Assembly: GCA_002082245.2 (NCBI GenBank)
Contig: NBTC02000002.1
Span: 1,240,001-1,304,000 of the forward strand
Origin: Yersinia enterocolitica
Lineage (GTDB): Bacteria; Pseudomonadota; Gammaproteobacteria; Enterobacterales; Enterobacteriaceae
Direction of reading: 5' to 3'
Length of the DNA: 64,000 nucleotides
Shown here in pieces: positions 18,664 through 30,356 of this stretch. The notes under the pieces were generated by a model. It worked only from the letters and a program-made list of their open reading frames with translations, searched no databases and had not been told where the DNA came from. The first letter of the stretch is position 1, and each line of letters opens with the position of its first letter. Made by a program: the position numbers and the translations under genes.

Positions 18664-20325
18664 ATGAACAACGCAACAACGGCAGCAAAGCAAAAAGTGC
18701 CGTTACGGCTCAGCACCACGATTACCTTGATGGTTTCTGGGGTCATTGTCTCGGTGCTGTTGGTGGTTCACACTCTGTTCTTTATTCAGCTCAGTCAAAT
18801 GGCACAGGATAGTTTGCAAGACAAGGCCGTTGCCGTAGCACGTACATTATCGTTCTCGCCCACGATTATTAACGGATTGAGTGACCCGGCTGCCGGACGG
18901 CAGATTCAGGCTTATGCCAGTGAAGTTCAGAAAGCCAATGGTCTGTTGTTCATCGTGGTTACCGATATGAAAGGCATCCGTTATTCACACCCTAATCCTG
19001 AAATGATCGGTCAACACTTTATCGGTAATGATCTGCAACCTGCGCTTGAGGGGAAAGAGAACAGTGCGATAAACCGTGGCGTCCTTGAGCAAGCATTACG
19101 TATTTTTATTCCGGTCTATGAGCCGCACGGCAAACAGTTAGGGGTGGTCGCCATTGGTATCTCACTGACCAGTATCGATTCGGTAGTGAGCGAAACTCGC
19201 TGGACCATTCCCTGGACCATATTATTCGGAGCTTTGATTGGCTCCTTGGGCACCTGGTTTTTAGTCAAAGCGCTTAAACGAATTATGCTAGGTTTCGAGC
19301 CGTATGAAATATCTAATTTATTCGAACAGCGTAACGCCATGTTGCAATCCATTAAGGAAGGCGTCATTGCGGTTGATGCCAACTCACGCATTACCGTCGT
19401 TAACCATGAAGCAAAGCGCTTATTTAAACAAAGTGGGCCGATGGAGAACTTATTATTAAGTAATGCCAGCAAATATTGGCCGGTGCGCTTGTACTTACAG
19501 CAAGTATTGGAAACGGGCATCGCTCGCCGTGATGAAGAGATAAACTTTAATGGCAGCATATTACTGACCAACACCGTGCCGGTAATAGTAAAAGGCGATA
19601 TTATCGGTGCTATTGCCACCTTCCGCGATAAAACTGAAGTGAGCCAACTGATGCAACGCTTGACCGGTATGGTGCACTATGCCGACGCGTTACGGGCGCA
19701 GTCACATGAATTTATGAATAAACTTCATGTCATTTTGGGTCTGTTGCATATGAAGTATTATCAGCAACTTGAAGATTACATCGTTAAAACCTCCAATAAT
19801 TATCAGGCAGAAATTGGATCGCTGTTGCGTAAAGTAAAATCGCCGGTGATAGCCGGTTTCCTGTTGGGGAAAATTAACCGTGCGCGCGATTTGGGGATAA
19901 CCCTATCCATCAGTGACGAAAGCCTGCTCCCCGATACCGATAATGAGCAAGTGACCACCACTTTGATTACGGTGTTGGGTAATCTAATCGAGAATGCCAT
20001 GGACGCCATTGGTAGCCTGAGTCAACGGGAGATCAATGTCAGCTTCCACTATCAAAATGGCCGGCTACATTGTGTTGTCAGCGATGATGGGCCGGGTATC
20101 GCATCAGAATTGCAAAGCCGTATTTTTGATAATGGTTTTTCCACTAAAGGAAATGAGCACGGTATCGGTTTGAGCCTGGTGCGTCAGAGTTTAGAGAGTA
20201 TTGGTGGCAATATAGAATTTGATTCTGAAGCGGGCGTTTTTACCCAGTTCTTTATCAGCCTTCCTTACGACATCACACCGAATGACATTCCTTCAAACAA
20301 CATCAGCGCGGTAAATCATGATTAA
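18664..20325 (+). CDS. Sensor histidine kinase, CitA/DcuS family
   Basis: About 553 residues. Helix 1 lies near residues 20-45, a periplasmic PAS-like sensor domain spans about 46-170, and helix 2 lies near 180-200. A cytoplasmic PAS domain follows, then the kinase core. The HPK5-type phospho-acceptor His is in ALRAQSHEFMNKLHV, the N-box is GNLIENAMDA, and the ATP lid is DDGPGI with STKGNEHGIGLSLV. Such kinases sense citrate or C4-dicarboxylates. I chose ATG 18664, which has GGAG 6 bases upstream, over the GTG at 18646. It overlaps the response-regulator gene by 8 bases. Confidence 0.92.
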   Translation: MNNATTAAKQKVPLRLSTTITLMVSGVIVSVLLVVHTLFFIQLSQMAQDSLQDKAVAVARTLSFSPTIINGLSDPAAGRQIQAYASEVQKANGLLFIVVTDMKGIRYSHPNPEMIGQHFIGNDLQPALEGKENSAINRGVLEQALRIFIPVYEPHGKQLGVVAIGISLTSIDSVVSETRWTIPWTILFGALIGSLGTWFLVKALKRIMLGFEPYEISNLFEQRNAMLQSIKEGVIAVDANSRITVVNHEAKRLFKQSGPMENLLLSNASKYWPVRLYLQQVLETGIARRDEEINFNGSILLTNTVPVIVKGDIIGAIATFRDKTEVSQLMQRLTGMVHYADALRAQSHEFMNKLHVILGLLHMKYYQQLEDYIVKTSNNYQAEIGSLLRKVKSPVIAGFLLGKINRARDLGITLSISDESLLPDTDNEQVTTTLITVLGNLIENAMDAIGSLSQREINVSFHYQNGRLHCVVSDDGPGIASELQSRIFDNGFSTKGNEHGIGLSLVRQSLESIGGNIEFDSEAGVFTQFFISLPYDITPNDIPSNNISAVNHD

Positions 20326-21037
20326 TGTATTGATAGTAGATGATGATGCAATGGTAGCTGAGCTGAACAAGTGCTATCTGAGCCAAGTGGCAGGCTTTAA
20401 CTGCTGCGGTACAGTGTCCAGTTTACAGCAAGCCAGAGAGCATTTGATGACAACAGAACACCCCATTGACCTGGTGTTATTAGATGTTTTTATGCGCCAA
20501 GACAATGGCTTGGATTTGCTGCCAGTGTTGCGTGAATTCAGCGAACATACTGACGTGATTGTTATTTCATCTGCCACCGATGTGAATACCATTAAGAAAG
20601 CGCTGCAATACGGTGTAGTGGACTATTTAATTAAACCCTTCCAGTTTTCGCGTTTCGAAGAGGCACTCTCCACTTACCGGGAAAAACAGAGTTTGCTGGG
20701 GCAACGTGAATATTGTGCTCAGGAAGATGTCGACTCATTACTGCGGCGTAGCAATGCGACGCCAACTGAGCGCAAGAAGCTACCCAAGGGGCTGACAGCA
20801 CAAACACTGCGCACGGTGTGTGAATGGATTCAGGAAATGCAGGATGGGGAATTTTCAACCGAACAAATGGCGAACGCCATTGGTATTTCACGGGTTTCTT
20901 GTCGCAAATATTTGATTTACCTTTCTGATACCGACGTTTTAAGCACTAAGGTACTTTACGGTGCGACCGGTCGGCCAGTTTATCTCTACAAGTTGCTACC
21001 CAGCCAGCAAGAAGTCTTAAAGCAGTATTGCCAGTAA
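20318..21037 (+). CDS. Response regulator, CitB/DcuR family
   Basis: A 239-residue regulator. The receiver domain has the acidic pocket DDD, the phospho-acceptor Asp in VLLDVFMRQDNG, and the conserved Lys in LIKPF. The C-terminal DNA-binding helix-turn-helix contains TEQMANAIGISRVSCRKYL. It is coupled to the sensor kinase by an 8-base overlap. The convergent neighbour is a 2-hydroxycarboxylate transporter, the likely target. Confidence 0.93.
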   Translation: MINVLIVDDDAMVAELNKCYLSQVAGFNCCGTVSSLQQAREHLMTTEHPIDLVLLDVFMRQDNGLDLLPVLREFSEHTDVIVISSATDVNTIKKALQYGVVDYLIKPFQFSRFEEALSTYREKQSLLGQREYCAQEDVDSLLRRSNATPTERKKLPKGLTAQTLRTVCEWIQEMQDGEFSTEQMANAIGISRVSCRKYLIYLSDTDVLSTKVLYGATGRPVYLYKLLPSQQEVLKQYCQ

Positions 21038-21103
21038 TGAGCCGCACTGCCTCGAAGCTGTTTTTATCAACCAGCACGCACAGAAACTGTCCTGATAAAA
21101 AAC

Positions 21104-21131
21104 CAGCGGCATTTGCTCAGGGATGCCGCTG
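21104..21131 (-). terminator. Intrinsic terminator of the 2-hydroxycarboxylate transporter gene
   Basis: CAGCGGCAT and ATGCCGCTG form a 9-bp stem. Read on the minus strand it is followed by GGTTTTTTATC, a good U-tract. It lies between convergent genes and may also act on the response-regulator side. Confidence 0.8.
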
Positions 21132-21158
21132 ATGACCTCAGTCTTATCGGGCAGTTAT

Positions 21159-22517
21159 TTACATAATCCAACCCAACAGTAACGTAGCCCCAATGACGGT
21201 GGACGCACCGCCGATACGGGTTGCTATCTGGGCAAATGGCATCAGTGACATTCGGTTCGAGGCAGAGAGAATAGCAACATCACCGGTGCCACCTAGCCCG
21301 CTGTGGCAACTGGTGACGATCGACGCTTCAACCGGATACATATTCAGATAGGGTGCGATAATAAAACTGACCGCGGCCATCGACAACACCACCGCACCAC
21401 ACACCACCACATAACCGACAGAGAATACGGCGACGACACTTTCCAGTGGAACATACAGCATCCCCAATCCAATCATCAGCGGCCATACCAGTGTGGTGGA
21501 GACGAATTTATACCAACTGTGCGCACCTTGTTCCATTTTCGACGGAATAACCTGCGCATATTTACACATCACCGCAATCAAAATCATTAGCACCGGGCCG
21601 GGAATGTGGACAATCTTTTCAAATAAGCCCCCGACAATAAAGAAAGCACAGGTCATTAATAACCCACCGCCCATCAGTTGGAAATCGGCTTGCTTTGGCC
21701 CTTCCTGGGCGGTAAATACCGCATTATCTTGTGCCGAGCGAATTAACATCCCCTCGCCATTGAGATCCTTGCGACGCAGACCAATACGAGCCAGCACCCC
21801 GGCACAAATAATAGCGAAAATATTCCCCACCACCGCAGCCGGTGCCAGTTGGGCCACATACACATCAGGAGCCTGACCAAGGATAGCCGAGTAAGCCAAC
21901 GACAATGGCAAGATGCCCTCACCAATACCGCCACCGATGATAGGTACAATAATAAAGAAGAAGGTGTGATAAAGAGTAAAACCAAATAATTTACCCACCA
22001 GCAACCCCGTAACCACCGCCGTAATGGTTCCCACCACTAGCGGGACAAACATCCGGGTCATTCCCTGAATAAGCACCACGCGGTTCATCCCAAGAATACT
22101 GCCGACCACCAGACTGGCGATAACAAAATAGAGTAAGTTCGCCTCTTTCATCAGCAAGTGGACAGTATCCAAGGTGTTGGTTTGGAAAATACCAAAATAA
22201 ACCAAAACCGAGGGTACCATTAAACACAAAATTGCTGGCCCACCGATATCTTTCAACACCGGTATGTGGCGGCCGATATGTGATAAAACAAAACCCATCG
22301 TCATGATTACAGCCAGCCCGCCAATCATATTTTTGGGTAAATAACTGGCATAAGCCGAAATGAATACAATAGCTGAAATAGTCATAAATAATGCCATTGG
22401 CATAGTATTTATGTTCATCTGATTTAAGTGTGTAATAACTCTCTTGATTGCAGATTTCCCCGACATGTCAATCTGTTCGACGGGGGTAAGCACGACATCC
22501 TGATTTATTTTTTTCAT
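21159..22517 (-). CDS. 2-hydroxycarboxylate transporter family (citrate/malate, CitS-like)
   Basis: About 452 residues with some 11-12 helices and the two GGxG re-entrant loop motifs of the 2-HCT family (IIGGGIGEGI and GLGGTGDVAIL). Members are sodium- or proton-coupled symporters or exchangers for citrate or malate. A GTG start at 22541 is possible, but ATG 22517 has GTAGGT at good spacing. No citrate lyase, oxaloacetate decarboxylase or malolactic gene lies nearby, so the metabolic partner is encoded elsewhere. Confidence 0.92.
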   Translation of the reverse strand: MKKINQDVVLTPVEQIDMSGKSAIKRVITHLNQMNINTMPMALFMTISAIVFISAYASYLPKNMIGGLAVIMTMGFVLSHIGRHIPVLKDIGGPAILCLMVPSVLVYFGIFQTNTLDTVHLLMKEANLLYFVIASLVVGSILGMNRVVLIQGMTRMFVPLVVGTITAVVTGLLVGKLFGFTLYHTFFFIIVPIIGGGIGEGILPLSLAYSAILGQAPDVYVAQLAPAAVVGNIFAIICAGVLARIGLRRKDLNGEGMLIRSAQDNAVFTAQEGPKQADFQLMGGGLLMTCAFFIVGGLFEKIVHIPGPVLMILIAVMCKYAQVIPSKMEQGAHSWYKFVSTTLVWPLMIGLGMLYVPLESVVAVFSVGYVVVCGAVVLSMAAVSFIIAPYLNMYPVEASIVTSCHSGLGGTGDVAILSASNRMSLMPFAQIATRIGGASTVIGATLLLGWIM

Positions 22518-22906
22518 TTTAGACCTACTATTGGGTAGCACCTAAGGAACGGGAGGTAACGGATCTAATGCTTTAGCCGGTTATAGTGATTTGATATTTT
22601 TTGACTGATGTATCTCAATGAGGCATCGACCAACCTGGCACTTAAAAATTATTATTGATGTTAAAAACAACAACAAAAAATTCAAATGTGAATATAGAAT
22701 GGCAAACTACCACTCTATTTAAAATAAAAGAACAGTTAAGGTGCAACGATGTATTGTATTTGCGAGGCTATCGTCAAGTTTATTTTAATTAACTTAACTT
22801 GGTGTTTTGTAATTAAATAATCTGAAGGATGTGAGATTTGTCTGTTATACTTTTTTGTCGCTGACAGACAAACCTATACTGAAATACCACCTGTTGTTAT
22901 TTGGTG
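22518..22906. promoter_or_regulatory. AT-rich promoter region of the transporter gene, with hairpin at the bglG end
   Basis: About 390 bases with no gene. AT-rich blocks such as TTAATTAACTTAACTT near 22785-22800 would suit binding by a CitB/DpiA-type regulator. At 22837-22872 TTTGTCTGT pairs with ACAGACAAA; this lies about 35 bases downstream of the bglG stop on the minus strand and may end the bgl transcript. Confidence 0.45.
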
Positions 22907-23755
22907 CTACTCTTCATCTATTGACGAGCCTGCAATACGAACTAAATGAATGATTAAGTACAACATTTCGTCATTTGAGAGAGTAATACTGAGCAGGTTT
23001 TTGATGTATTCACCGATTAACATACTGCAACGGTACTCACCAGGGTACTCGCGGATCATTTGTTCAAAAATAAAGTCATCTTTGGTTTCTATCTGGTTAC
23101 GTTCAATCATTCGCTGGATAAAAAATTGCATATGCGTCAAAAAGCGTTGGTAATTTAGCGAGTCTTGATCAATTACGACATTAAAATGGTATTTGATAAT
23201 ATTAAATATGTCTTTCAACATCTTAACTGAGAGCAGTGTACTTTCCATACTCTGAATATCAGTTTGACCATTAACCAAGTGGAAAGCTATATTTCCCGCT
23301 TCCTCTTCAGGTAACTGAATATTGAGTTTCTCATTTAAATATTTAACTGCTTGTTGCGCAATGGAAAATTCATGCGGATAAAATCTTTTTACTTCGTATA
23401 ACAATCTATTTTGGATTGAAATCCCTTTGTGAAAACGTTCGATGGCAAAGGTAATATGGTCCGTTAGAGTAAAAAATAGCTGTTCACTAAGCTTTCCCTT
23501 CAGGCTGGCATTGGCGTCACTCATAATATTCTGCACCAAAGATATATACTCTTCTGGCGTATTTTCGATCAACCTAACATATTCTCTACTGGTTTGAGTG
23601 TTTTGTACCACATAGACTTTTTCTATTTTCCCAGCATCAATCGCATCACCAATTTTGCTATTAAATCCAATACCTTTCCCCATAACAATAACTTCATTAT
23701 TGTTGGCATCGACAGATAAGACCAGGCTGTTATTCAATACTTTAATGACATCCAT
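22907..23755 (-). CDS. bglG: BglG/LicT-family transcriptional antiterminator
   Basis: About 282 residues. An N-terminal RNA-binding domain (MDVIKVLNNSLVLSV, with VMGKGIGF) is followed by two PRD domains holding the regulatory histidines (for example DHITFAIERFHKG and AFHLVN). The protein binds a RAT hairpin and prevents termination in the operon leader; PTS proteins control its activity by phosphorylation. I use ATG 23755 rather than the GTG at 23767. It is the last gene of bglF-bglB-bglG, unlike the E. coli order bglG-bglF-bglB. Confidence 0.92.
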   Translation of the reverse strand: MDVIKVLNNSLVLSVDANNNEVIVMGKGIGFNSKIGDAIDAGKIEKVYVVQNTQTSREYVRLIENTPEEYISLVQNIMSDANASLKGKLSEQLFFTLTDHITFAIERFHKGISIQNRLLYEVKRFYPHEFSIAQQAVKYLNEKLNIQLPEEEAGNIAFHLVNGQTDIQSMESTLLSVKMLKDIFNIIKYHFNVVIDQDSLNYQRFLTHMQFFIQRMIERNQIETKDDFIFEQMIREYPGEYRCSMLIGEYIKNLLSITLSNDEMLYLIIHLVRIAGSSIDEE

Positions 23756-23804
23756 TTTTCTAGCCACCCCTGTCTTTGCGCCGCAATGACTTTATATCAT
23801 GATT

Positions 23805-23822
23805 AGCCCGGTCTACCGGGCT
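23805..23822 (-). repeat. Strong hairpin between bglB and bglG
   Basis: AGCCCGGT-CT-ACCGGGCT forms an 8-bp perfect stem in the 132-base gap between bglB and bglG. There is no U-tract, so it may stabilise or process the messenger rather than stop transcription. Confidence 0.5.
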
Positions 23823-23887
23823 GTCTAGTATGCCAACTGTTCATGTGCCATGGGCGGTTCTCTGCCGCCCAGAATATCAAACTACGG

Positions 23888-25300
23888 TCAAAGATACTGA
23901 CCATTTGAGGCAATGACTTGTTGATACCAGGTAAAACTGGCTTTTTTTATACGCCTTAGGTCGAGTAAATCATGTTCAGTCCGATTGACATAAATAAAGC
24001 CATAGCGCTTACCATAGCCCTGATGCGTGCTGACAACATCAATAACAGACCACGGGCAGTATCCCATTAGCTCTACGCCATCGCTGATAGCCAACTGCAT
24101 TTGCTCTATATGTTTACGCAGAAAATCAATACGATAGTCATCGTTAACCTGATCGTCGCTTTGCAGCGAATCCGGTGCGCCAATACCATTTTCGCTAATC
24201 AGGATGGGCAGATGGTAGCGCTCATACGTCTTACGTAACGTGAGACGTAAACCAATGGGGTCGACCACCCAGCCATAGCGGGTTTTATCCACAAACGGAT
24301 TTTCTGCTGCGCGATACACGCCCGGTTCACCCAACATGATCTGCTGATCTCCGGCACGGGCCGTGATATCTGAGGCATCGCCCCGGCTGGCAGCAATAGT
24401 CGCCGTCGAATAATAGTTAATCGCGACAAAATCTGGCCGCCCTTGTGACAGGATTTCACTGTCGCCACTTTCCACCGTGGGCGCTAATCCACGATCCTGC
24501 AAATAACGCCACGCCAACGCATTGTAACGACCATACACCGCCACATCGAGAAAACTCCAGCAGCGTAATGTTTCCCAGTTATGGGCTGCGATAGCATCTT
24601 GTGGTGCACAGGTTTCCTGATACATCGATGTGGTATTTATCGCCGGACCAATTTTACCTTCCGGGCACATTTGATGACACAACGCCATCACCTGCGCCTG
24701 TGCCAACATCATATGGTGACTCTGCTGATATAAGGATTTTTTATCCGGTAATTGACCATTGGGCGGAGTACCAATTGCCCCAGGATGGAGGATCATGGTG
24801 TTCTGCTCATTAATCGTCAGCCAATATTTTACTTTGCTACCAAAATGGCTAAAGAGCACTTTGGCGTATTCAACAAAGGCATCAATCGTGGCGCGATGCC
24901 CCCAACCACCCTGCTGCTCCAGACAATAGGGCAAATCAAAATGGTAAAGTGTGACAACTGGCTCTATGCCGTAATGATTAAGTTCATCAATCAAATTCTG
25001 ATAAAACGCGATCCCCGCAGGATTAACCGCCCCCGAACCATCAGGGATAATGCGGGTCCAGGCGACAGAAAATCGGTATGCCTTTAAGCCTAATTCGGCA
25101 AATAACTTAACGTCTTCTTTATAGTGATGGTAGTGGTCACTGGCGATTTTAAAATCTGCCGTCCCTGCTGGATGCTGGCACATATCAATGATCGATGGAC
25201 TTTTACCGTCTTCATCCCAAGCACCTTCAACCTGATAGGCAGAGGTGGAACCGCCCCAGAGAAATCCTGCTGGGAAGTTCTGTAATTGTTGATAAATCAT
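23888..25300 (-). CDS. bglB: 6-phospho-beta-glucosidase (GH1) of the bgl operon
   Basis: A 470-residue GH1 enzyme. The acid/base Glu lies in LTINEQN and the nucleophile Glu in ISENGIG. It hydrolyses phosphorylated beta-glucosides delivered by BglF in the cytoplasm. It starts 9 bases after bglF ends. It is a distant paralogue of the glucosidase at 3828-5228; the two belong to different PTS systems, so their aglycone preferences probably differ. Confidence 0.92.
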   Translation of the reverse strand: MIYQQLQNFPAGFLWGGSTSAYQVEGAWDEDGKSPSIIDMCQHPAGTADFKIASDHYHHYKEDVKLFAELGLKAYRFSVAWTRIIPDGSGAVNPAGIAFYQNLIDELNHYGIEPVVTLYHFDLPYCLEQQGGWGHRATIDAFVEYAKVLFSHFGSKVKYWLTINEQNTMILHPGAIGTPPNGQLPDKKSLYQQSHHMMLAQAQVMALCHQMCPEGKIGPAINTTSMYQETCAPQDAIAAHNWETLRCWSFLDVAVYGRYNALAWRYLQDRGLAPTVESGDSEILSQGRPDFVAINYYSTATIAASRGDASDITARAGDQQIMLGEPGVYRAAENPFVDKTRYGWVVDPIGLRLTLRKTYERYHLPILISENGIGAPDSLQSDDQVNDDYRIDFLRKHIEQMQLAISDGVELMGYCPWSVIDVVSTHQGYGKRYGFIYVNRTEHDLLDLRRIKKASFTWYQQVIASNGQYL

Positions 25301-25309
25301 AACCGCCCC

Positions 25310-27293
<1,984 letters not shown>

Positions 27294-27299
<6 letters not shown>

Positions 27300-27322
27300 G
27301 CCTGCTTTACCAGTAACACGCC
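27294..27322 (-). promoter_or_regulatory. RAT site (ribonucleic antiterminator) for BglG
   Basis: The 29-base element read on the minus strand contains the core TGTTACTGGTAAAGCAGG and ends in CAAGACC. From memory it matches the LicT/BglG RAT consensus at most positions. It overlaps the 5' arm of the terminator by 6 bases. Binding of the antiterminator encoded at 22907-23755 would expose bglF to transcription. Confidence 0.9.
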
Positions 27323-28093
27323 TCAATAAAATTATGGCAATAAATATAACTATTGCGTTATTAGTATCATCATTGAAGGTGAGAAAATGCAATATCATTC
27401 TCGGAAAACTGTGTGTTAGATCTCATATTGCATCTTACGCAGTACGCTTTATGCACAGCACTAAGTCGAGGCTATTCGAATAAGAGTTTCTGCAACTTAC
27501 CTATTAGATTGAGTCACGTTAATACAACAATCTAATTGCTTGATAAATATCATCGTAAATATTAACTGCGCTACACAAAAATAAATTATAAATTTTAAAA
27601 TTAACACTTAGAAAAACAATATATTATTTTTATCTATAATAAGATAAATTGCAATTTTATGTGAAGCAATAATCTTAATAAATACACTCAATCTAAGAAA
27701 GGTTTATCGTTGAATAATATACAGCCAATCTATAACTCCGATCCAAAAAAATTCTACTTTCATAAATGTAACAATGAGTTAAGAAATACTGATATTTCGC
27801 CCTATAAGCATAAGTAATACATTACCATAAAAACATTTTTCCTGTATATAATTTAACCTTTCATTTGCAATTACTGATTCCGGTAATAGAACAAAAAAAA
27901 TAATTTATAAGTGAATATTTTTTTTGCCTCATCACGATAGAAACGATAGCATGCCCTCCCAGAATCCAGTGGCAGCAATAGAAACCATAATAATCGAAGG
28001 CGCTAAGACGCTATTTATGCATTAACCTTTAGCAATCAGTTGCTGTAATACATTCACGATGATTGCACGACAGACAGGAAAATAGGGAAAGCT
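27323..28093. other. 770-base AT-rich gap between bglF leader and ansP
   Basis: It must hold the bgl promoter (minus) and the ansP promoter (plus). Composition is very AT-rich from 27,480 to 27,930. I see no gene, no second RAT element and no convincing CRP or FNR site. Confidence 0.5.
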
Positions 28094-29623
28094 ATGATGT
28101 CAGGAAAACACACTGCAAAGACCCATCACGCCGCCAAAAAACGCTGGCTAGACTCTCATGATACTGGCTACCACAAAAGTATGGGCCGACGTCATATCCA
28201 GATGATCGCTATCGGTGGCTCTATTGGTACGGGGTTATTTTTAGGCACCGGCGCCCGCTTGCAAATGGCTGGCCCCGCACTGGCCTTGGTGTATCTGGTG
28301 TGTGGGATTTTCTCGTTTTTTATTCTTAGAGCGCTCGGTGAATTAGTTATGCACCGCCCAACCAGTGGCAGCTTTGTTTCTTATGCCCGCGAATTCCTCG
28401 GTGAGAAAGCATCCTATGTTGCCGGATGGATGTATTTCCTTAATTGGGCCATGACCGGGATTGTCGATATCACTGCGGTGGCCCTTTATATGCACTATTG
28501 GGGGACGTTCTCTGATGTTCCGCAGTGGTTATTTGCACTGGGTGCGCTCTCAATTGTTGCCACCATGAATATGATTGGCGTTAAATGGTTTGCTGAAATG
28601 GAATTTTGGTTTGCACTGATCAAAGTCGCAGCCATTGCTATCTTTCTGGTCGTGGGTGTGATCTTTCTCGGCACAGGGCAAAGTGTTGCCGGGCATCCCA
28701 CCGGTATACACCTGATAACCGATAATGGCGGATTGTTCCCCCACGGGTTGTTACCCGCGTTGATATTGGTTCAAGGGGTGATATTCGCCTTTGCCGGTAT
28801 TGAATTAATTGGTACGGCGGCCGGTGAATGTAAAGACCCGGAAAATATGCTGCCAAAGGCAATTAATAGTGTGATTTGGCGGATTGGCCTATTCTACGTC
28901 GGTTCTGTGGTGCTACTGGTGTGTCTGCTGCCATGGAATGCCTATCAGGCCGGCCAAAGCCCTTTTGTCACCTTCTTTAGTAACTTAGGCGTCCCCTATA
29001 TCGGGACCATCATGAATATCGTGGTACTTTCTGCCGCACTTTCCAGTTTGAACTCTGGCCTTTACTCGACAGGTCGTATTCTGCGCTCATTATCCATGGG
29101 TGGCTCAGCACCTAAATTCATGTCCAAAATGAGCCCACAATCTGTTCCCTACGCCGGCATATTGGTTACCGTGGGTATTTATGTCTTCGGCGTGCTACTT
29201 AACTATCTGGTACCATCACAGGTATTTGAAATCGTTCTTAATATTGCCTCTTTAGGTATTATCAGCTCATGGGCATTCATCATTATCTGTCAGATGAAAT
29301 TACGTCAGGCAATAAAGCAGGGAACAGCAAAACCCGTATCCTTTAAAATGCCCGGTGCGCCGGTCACATCCTGGCTGACGCTGTTTTTCCTGGCAGGTGT
29401 TTTAGTGATGATGGCTTTCGACTATCCGAATGGAACCTGGACTATCGCCACATTGCCGGTAGTGGCCATGTTATTGGTTGCCGGTTGGTTTAGTTTACGT
29501 AAGCGCGCCACTGAGGTAGCTGCCGCACCGGTAGATACAATGCCCAAACAGCGCCCGCGGGAAGATATAAACGCTTCAGAAGTGGCTCTGGCTAAGTTAC
29601 GCGAACAAAACTCCACCGGTTAA
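28094..29623 (+). CDS. ansP: L-asparagine permease
   Basis: A 509-residue amino-acid/polyamine transporter with 12 helices. The N-terminal region (WLDSHDTGYHKSMGRRHIQ) and GGSIGTGLFLGTGARLQMAG closely follow E. coli AnsP, which also lies beside a nitrate reductase operon. It imports L-asparagine across the inner membrane. GGGAAAGCT precedes a double ATG, so the first or second Met can start. The charged C-terminal tail is normal. Confidence 0.95.
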   Translation: MMSGKHTAKTHHAAKKRWLDSHDTGYHKSMGRRHIQMIAIGGSIGTGLFLGTGARLQMAGPALALVYLVCGIFSFFILRALGELVMHRPTSGSFVSYAREFLGEKASYVAGWMYFLNWAMTGIVDITAVALYMHYWGTFSDVPQWLFALGALSIVATMNMIGVKWFAEMEFWFALIKVAAIAIFLVVGVIFLGTGQSVAGHPTGIHLITDNGGLFPHGLLPALILVQGVIFAFAGIELIGTAAGECKDPENMLPKAINSVIWRIGLFYVGSVVLLVCLLPWNAYQAGQSPFVTFFSNLGVPYIGTIMNIVVLSAALSSLNSGLYSTGRILRSLSMGGSAPKFMSKMSPQSVPYAGILVTVGIYVFGVLLNYLVPSQVFEIVLNIASLGIISSWAFIIICQMKLRQAIKQGTAKPVSFKMPGAPVTSWLTLFFLAGVLVMMAFDYPNGTWTIATLPVVAMLLVAGWFSLRKRATEVAAAPVDTMPKQRPREDINASEVALAKLREQNSTG

Positions 29624-29634
29624 AGCCCATCGTT

Positions 29635-29666
29635 AGCCCGTAGGTTGATAGAGAGACCTACGGGCT
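29635..29666. terminator. Hairpin between convergent ansP and narI
   Basis: AGCCCGTAGGT and ACCTACGGGCT form an 11-bp perfect stem with a 10-base loop. It lies between two gene ends and can serve both strands, although neither side has a strong U-tract. Confidence 0.65.
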
Positions 29667-29678
29667 GAATCGACACGC

Positions 29679-30356
29679 TTAGTGGCGGTTACGCACCAGT
29701 TGATAACGGCGCGTTAAATATTCGATGGGTACGCTCCAGATATGTACCAAGCGTGAGAACGGGAATAAAACAAAAAGGGTCAATCCCAAGACAATATGCA
29801 ACTTGAAAATCAAGGCTACATCTATCAGATAGGCCGATGCTCCGGGGCGGAAAGTCGCAATTGACTGCGCCCAACCGACCAATTTCATCATCTCGCTACC
29901 ATCCATATGTTGAGCAGAAAACGGAATACTCAGTAGCCCCAAGCTAACTTGTACCACCAGCAATATCAGAATCAGAATATCTACCCGGGTACTGGTTGCC
30001 CTGATCCTCGAATTAGTCAAGCGGCGGTGTAGCAGCATGACACCACCGACTAACATCATCAGACCGCAGGCACCGCCAGCAATCATCGCCATTTTTTGTT
30101 TTATCTCTATCGGTAAGAACGATTCATACATCCAATGTGGCGTCAGCATACCCAGCACATGGCCGAAGAATATCCCCAGAATACCGATGTGGAATAAATT
30201 AGATGCCAGCCATACACCTTTCTTATCTAACATCTGACTGGAACCTGCTCGCCAGCTATATTGCCCATAGTCGTAACGCAACCAACTGCCCACAAAGAAA
30301 ATCACCATTGCCATGTAAGGATAAATATCAAAAAAGAATTTATTCAAAAAGCTCAT
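29679..30356 (-). CDS. narI: Respiratory nitrate reductase, gamma subunit (cytochrome b)
   Basis: A 225-residue membrane subunit with five hydrophobic helices and histidines positioned to ligate two b-type haems (for example in [16 protein letters not shown] and [12 protein letters not shown]). It takes electrons from quinol and passes them to NarH. The length equals the E. coli protein. It overlaps the narJ stop by 4 bases and ends the narK-narGHJI run. Confidence 0.96.
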   Translation of the reverse strand: MSFLNKFFFDIYPYMAMVIFFVGSWLRYDYGQYSWRAGSSQMLDKKGVWLASNLFHIGILGIFFGHVLGMLTPHWMYESFLPIEIKQKMAMIAGGACGLMMLVGGVMLLHRRLTNSRIRATSTRVDILILILLVVQVSLGLLSIPFSAQHMDGSEMMKLVGWAQSIATFRPGASAYLIDVALIFKLHIVLGLTLFVLFPFSRLVHIWSVPIEYLTRRYQLVRNRH

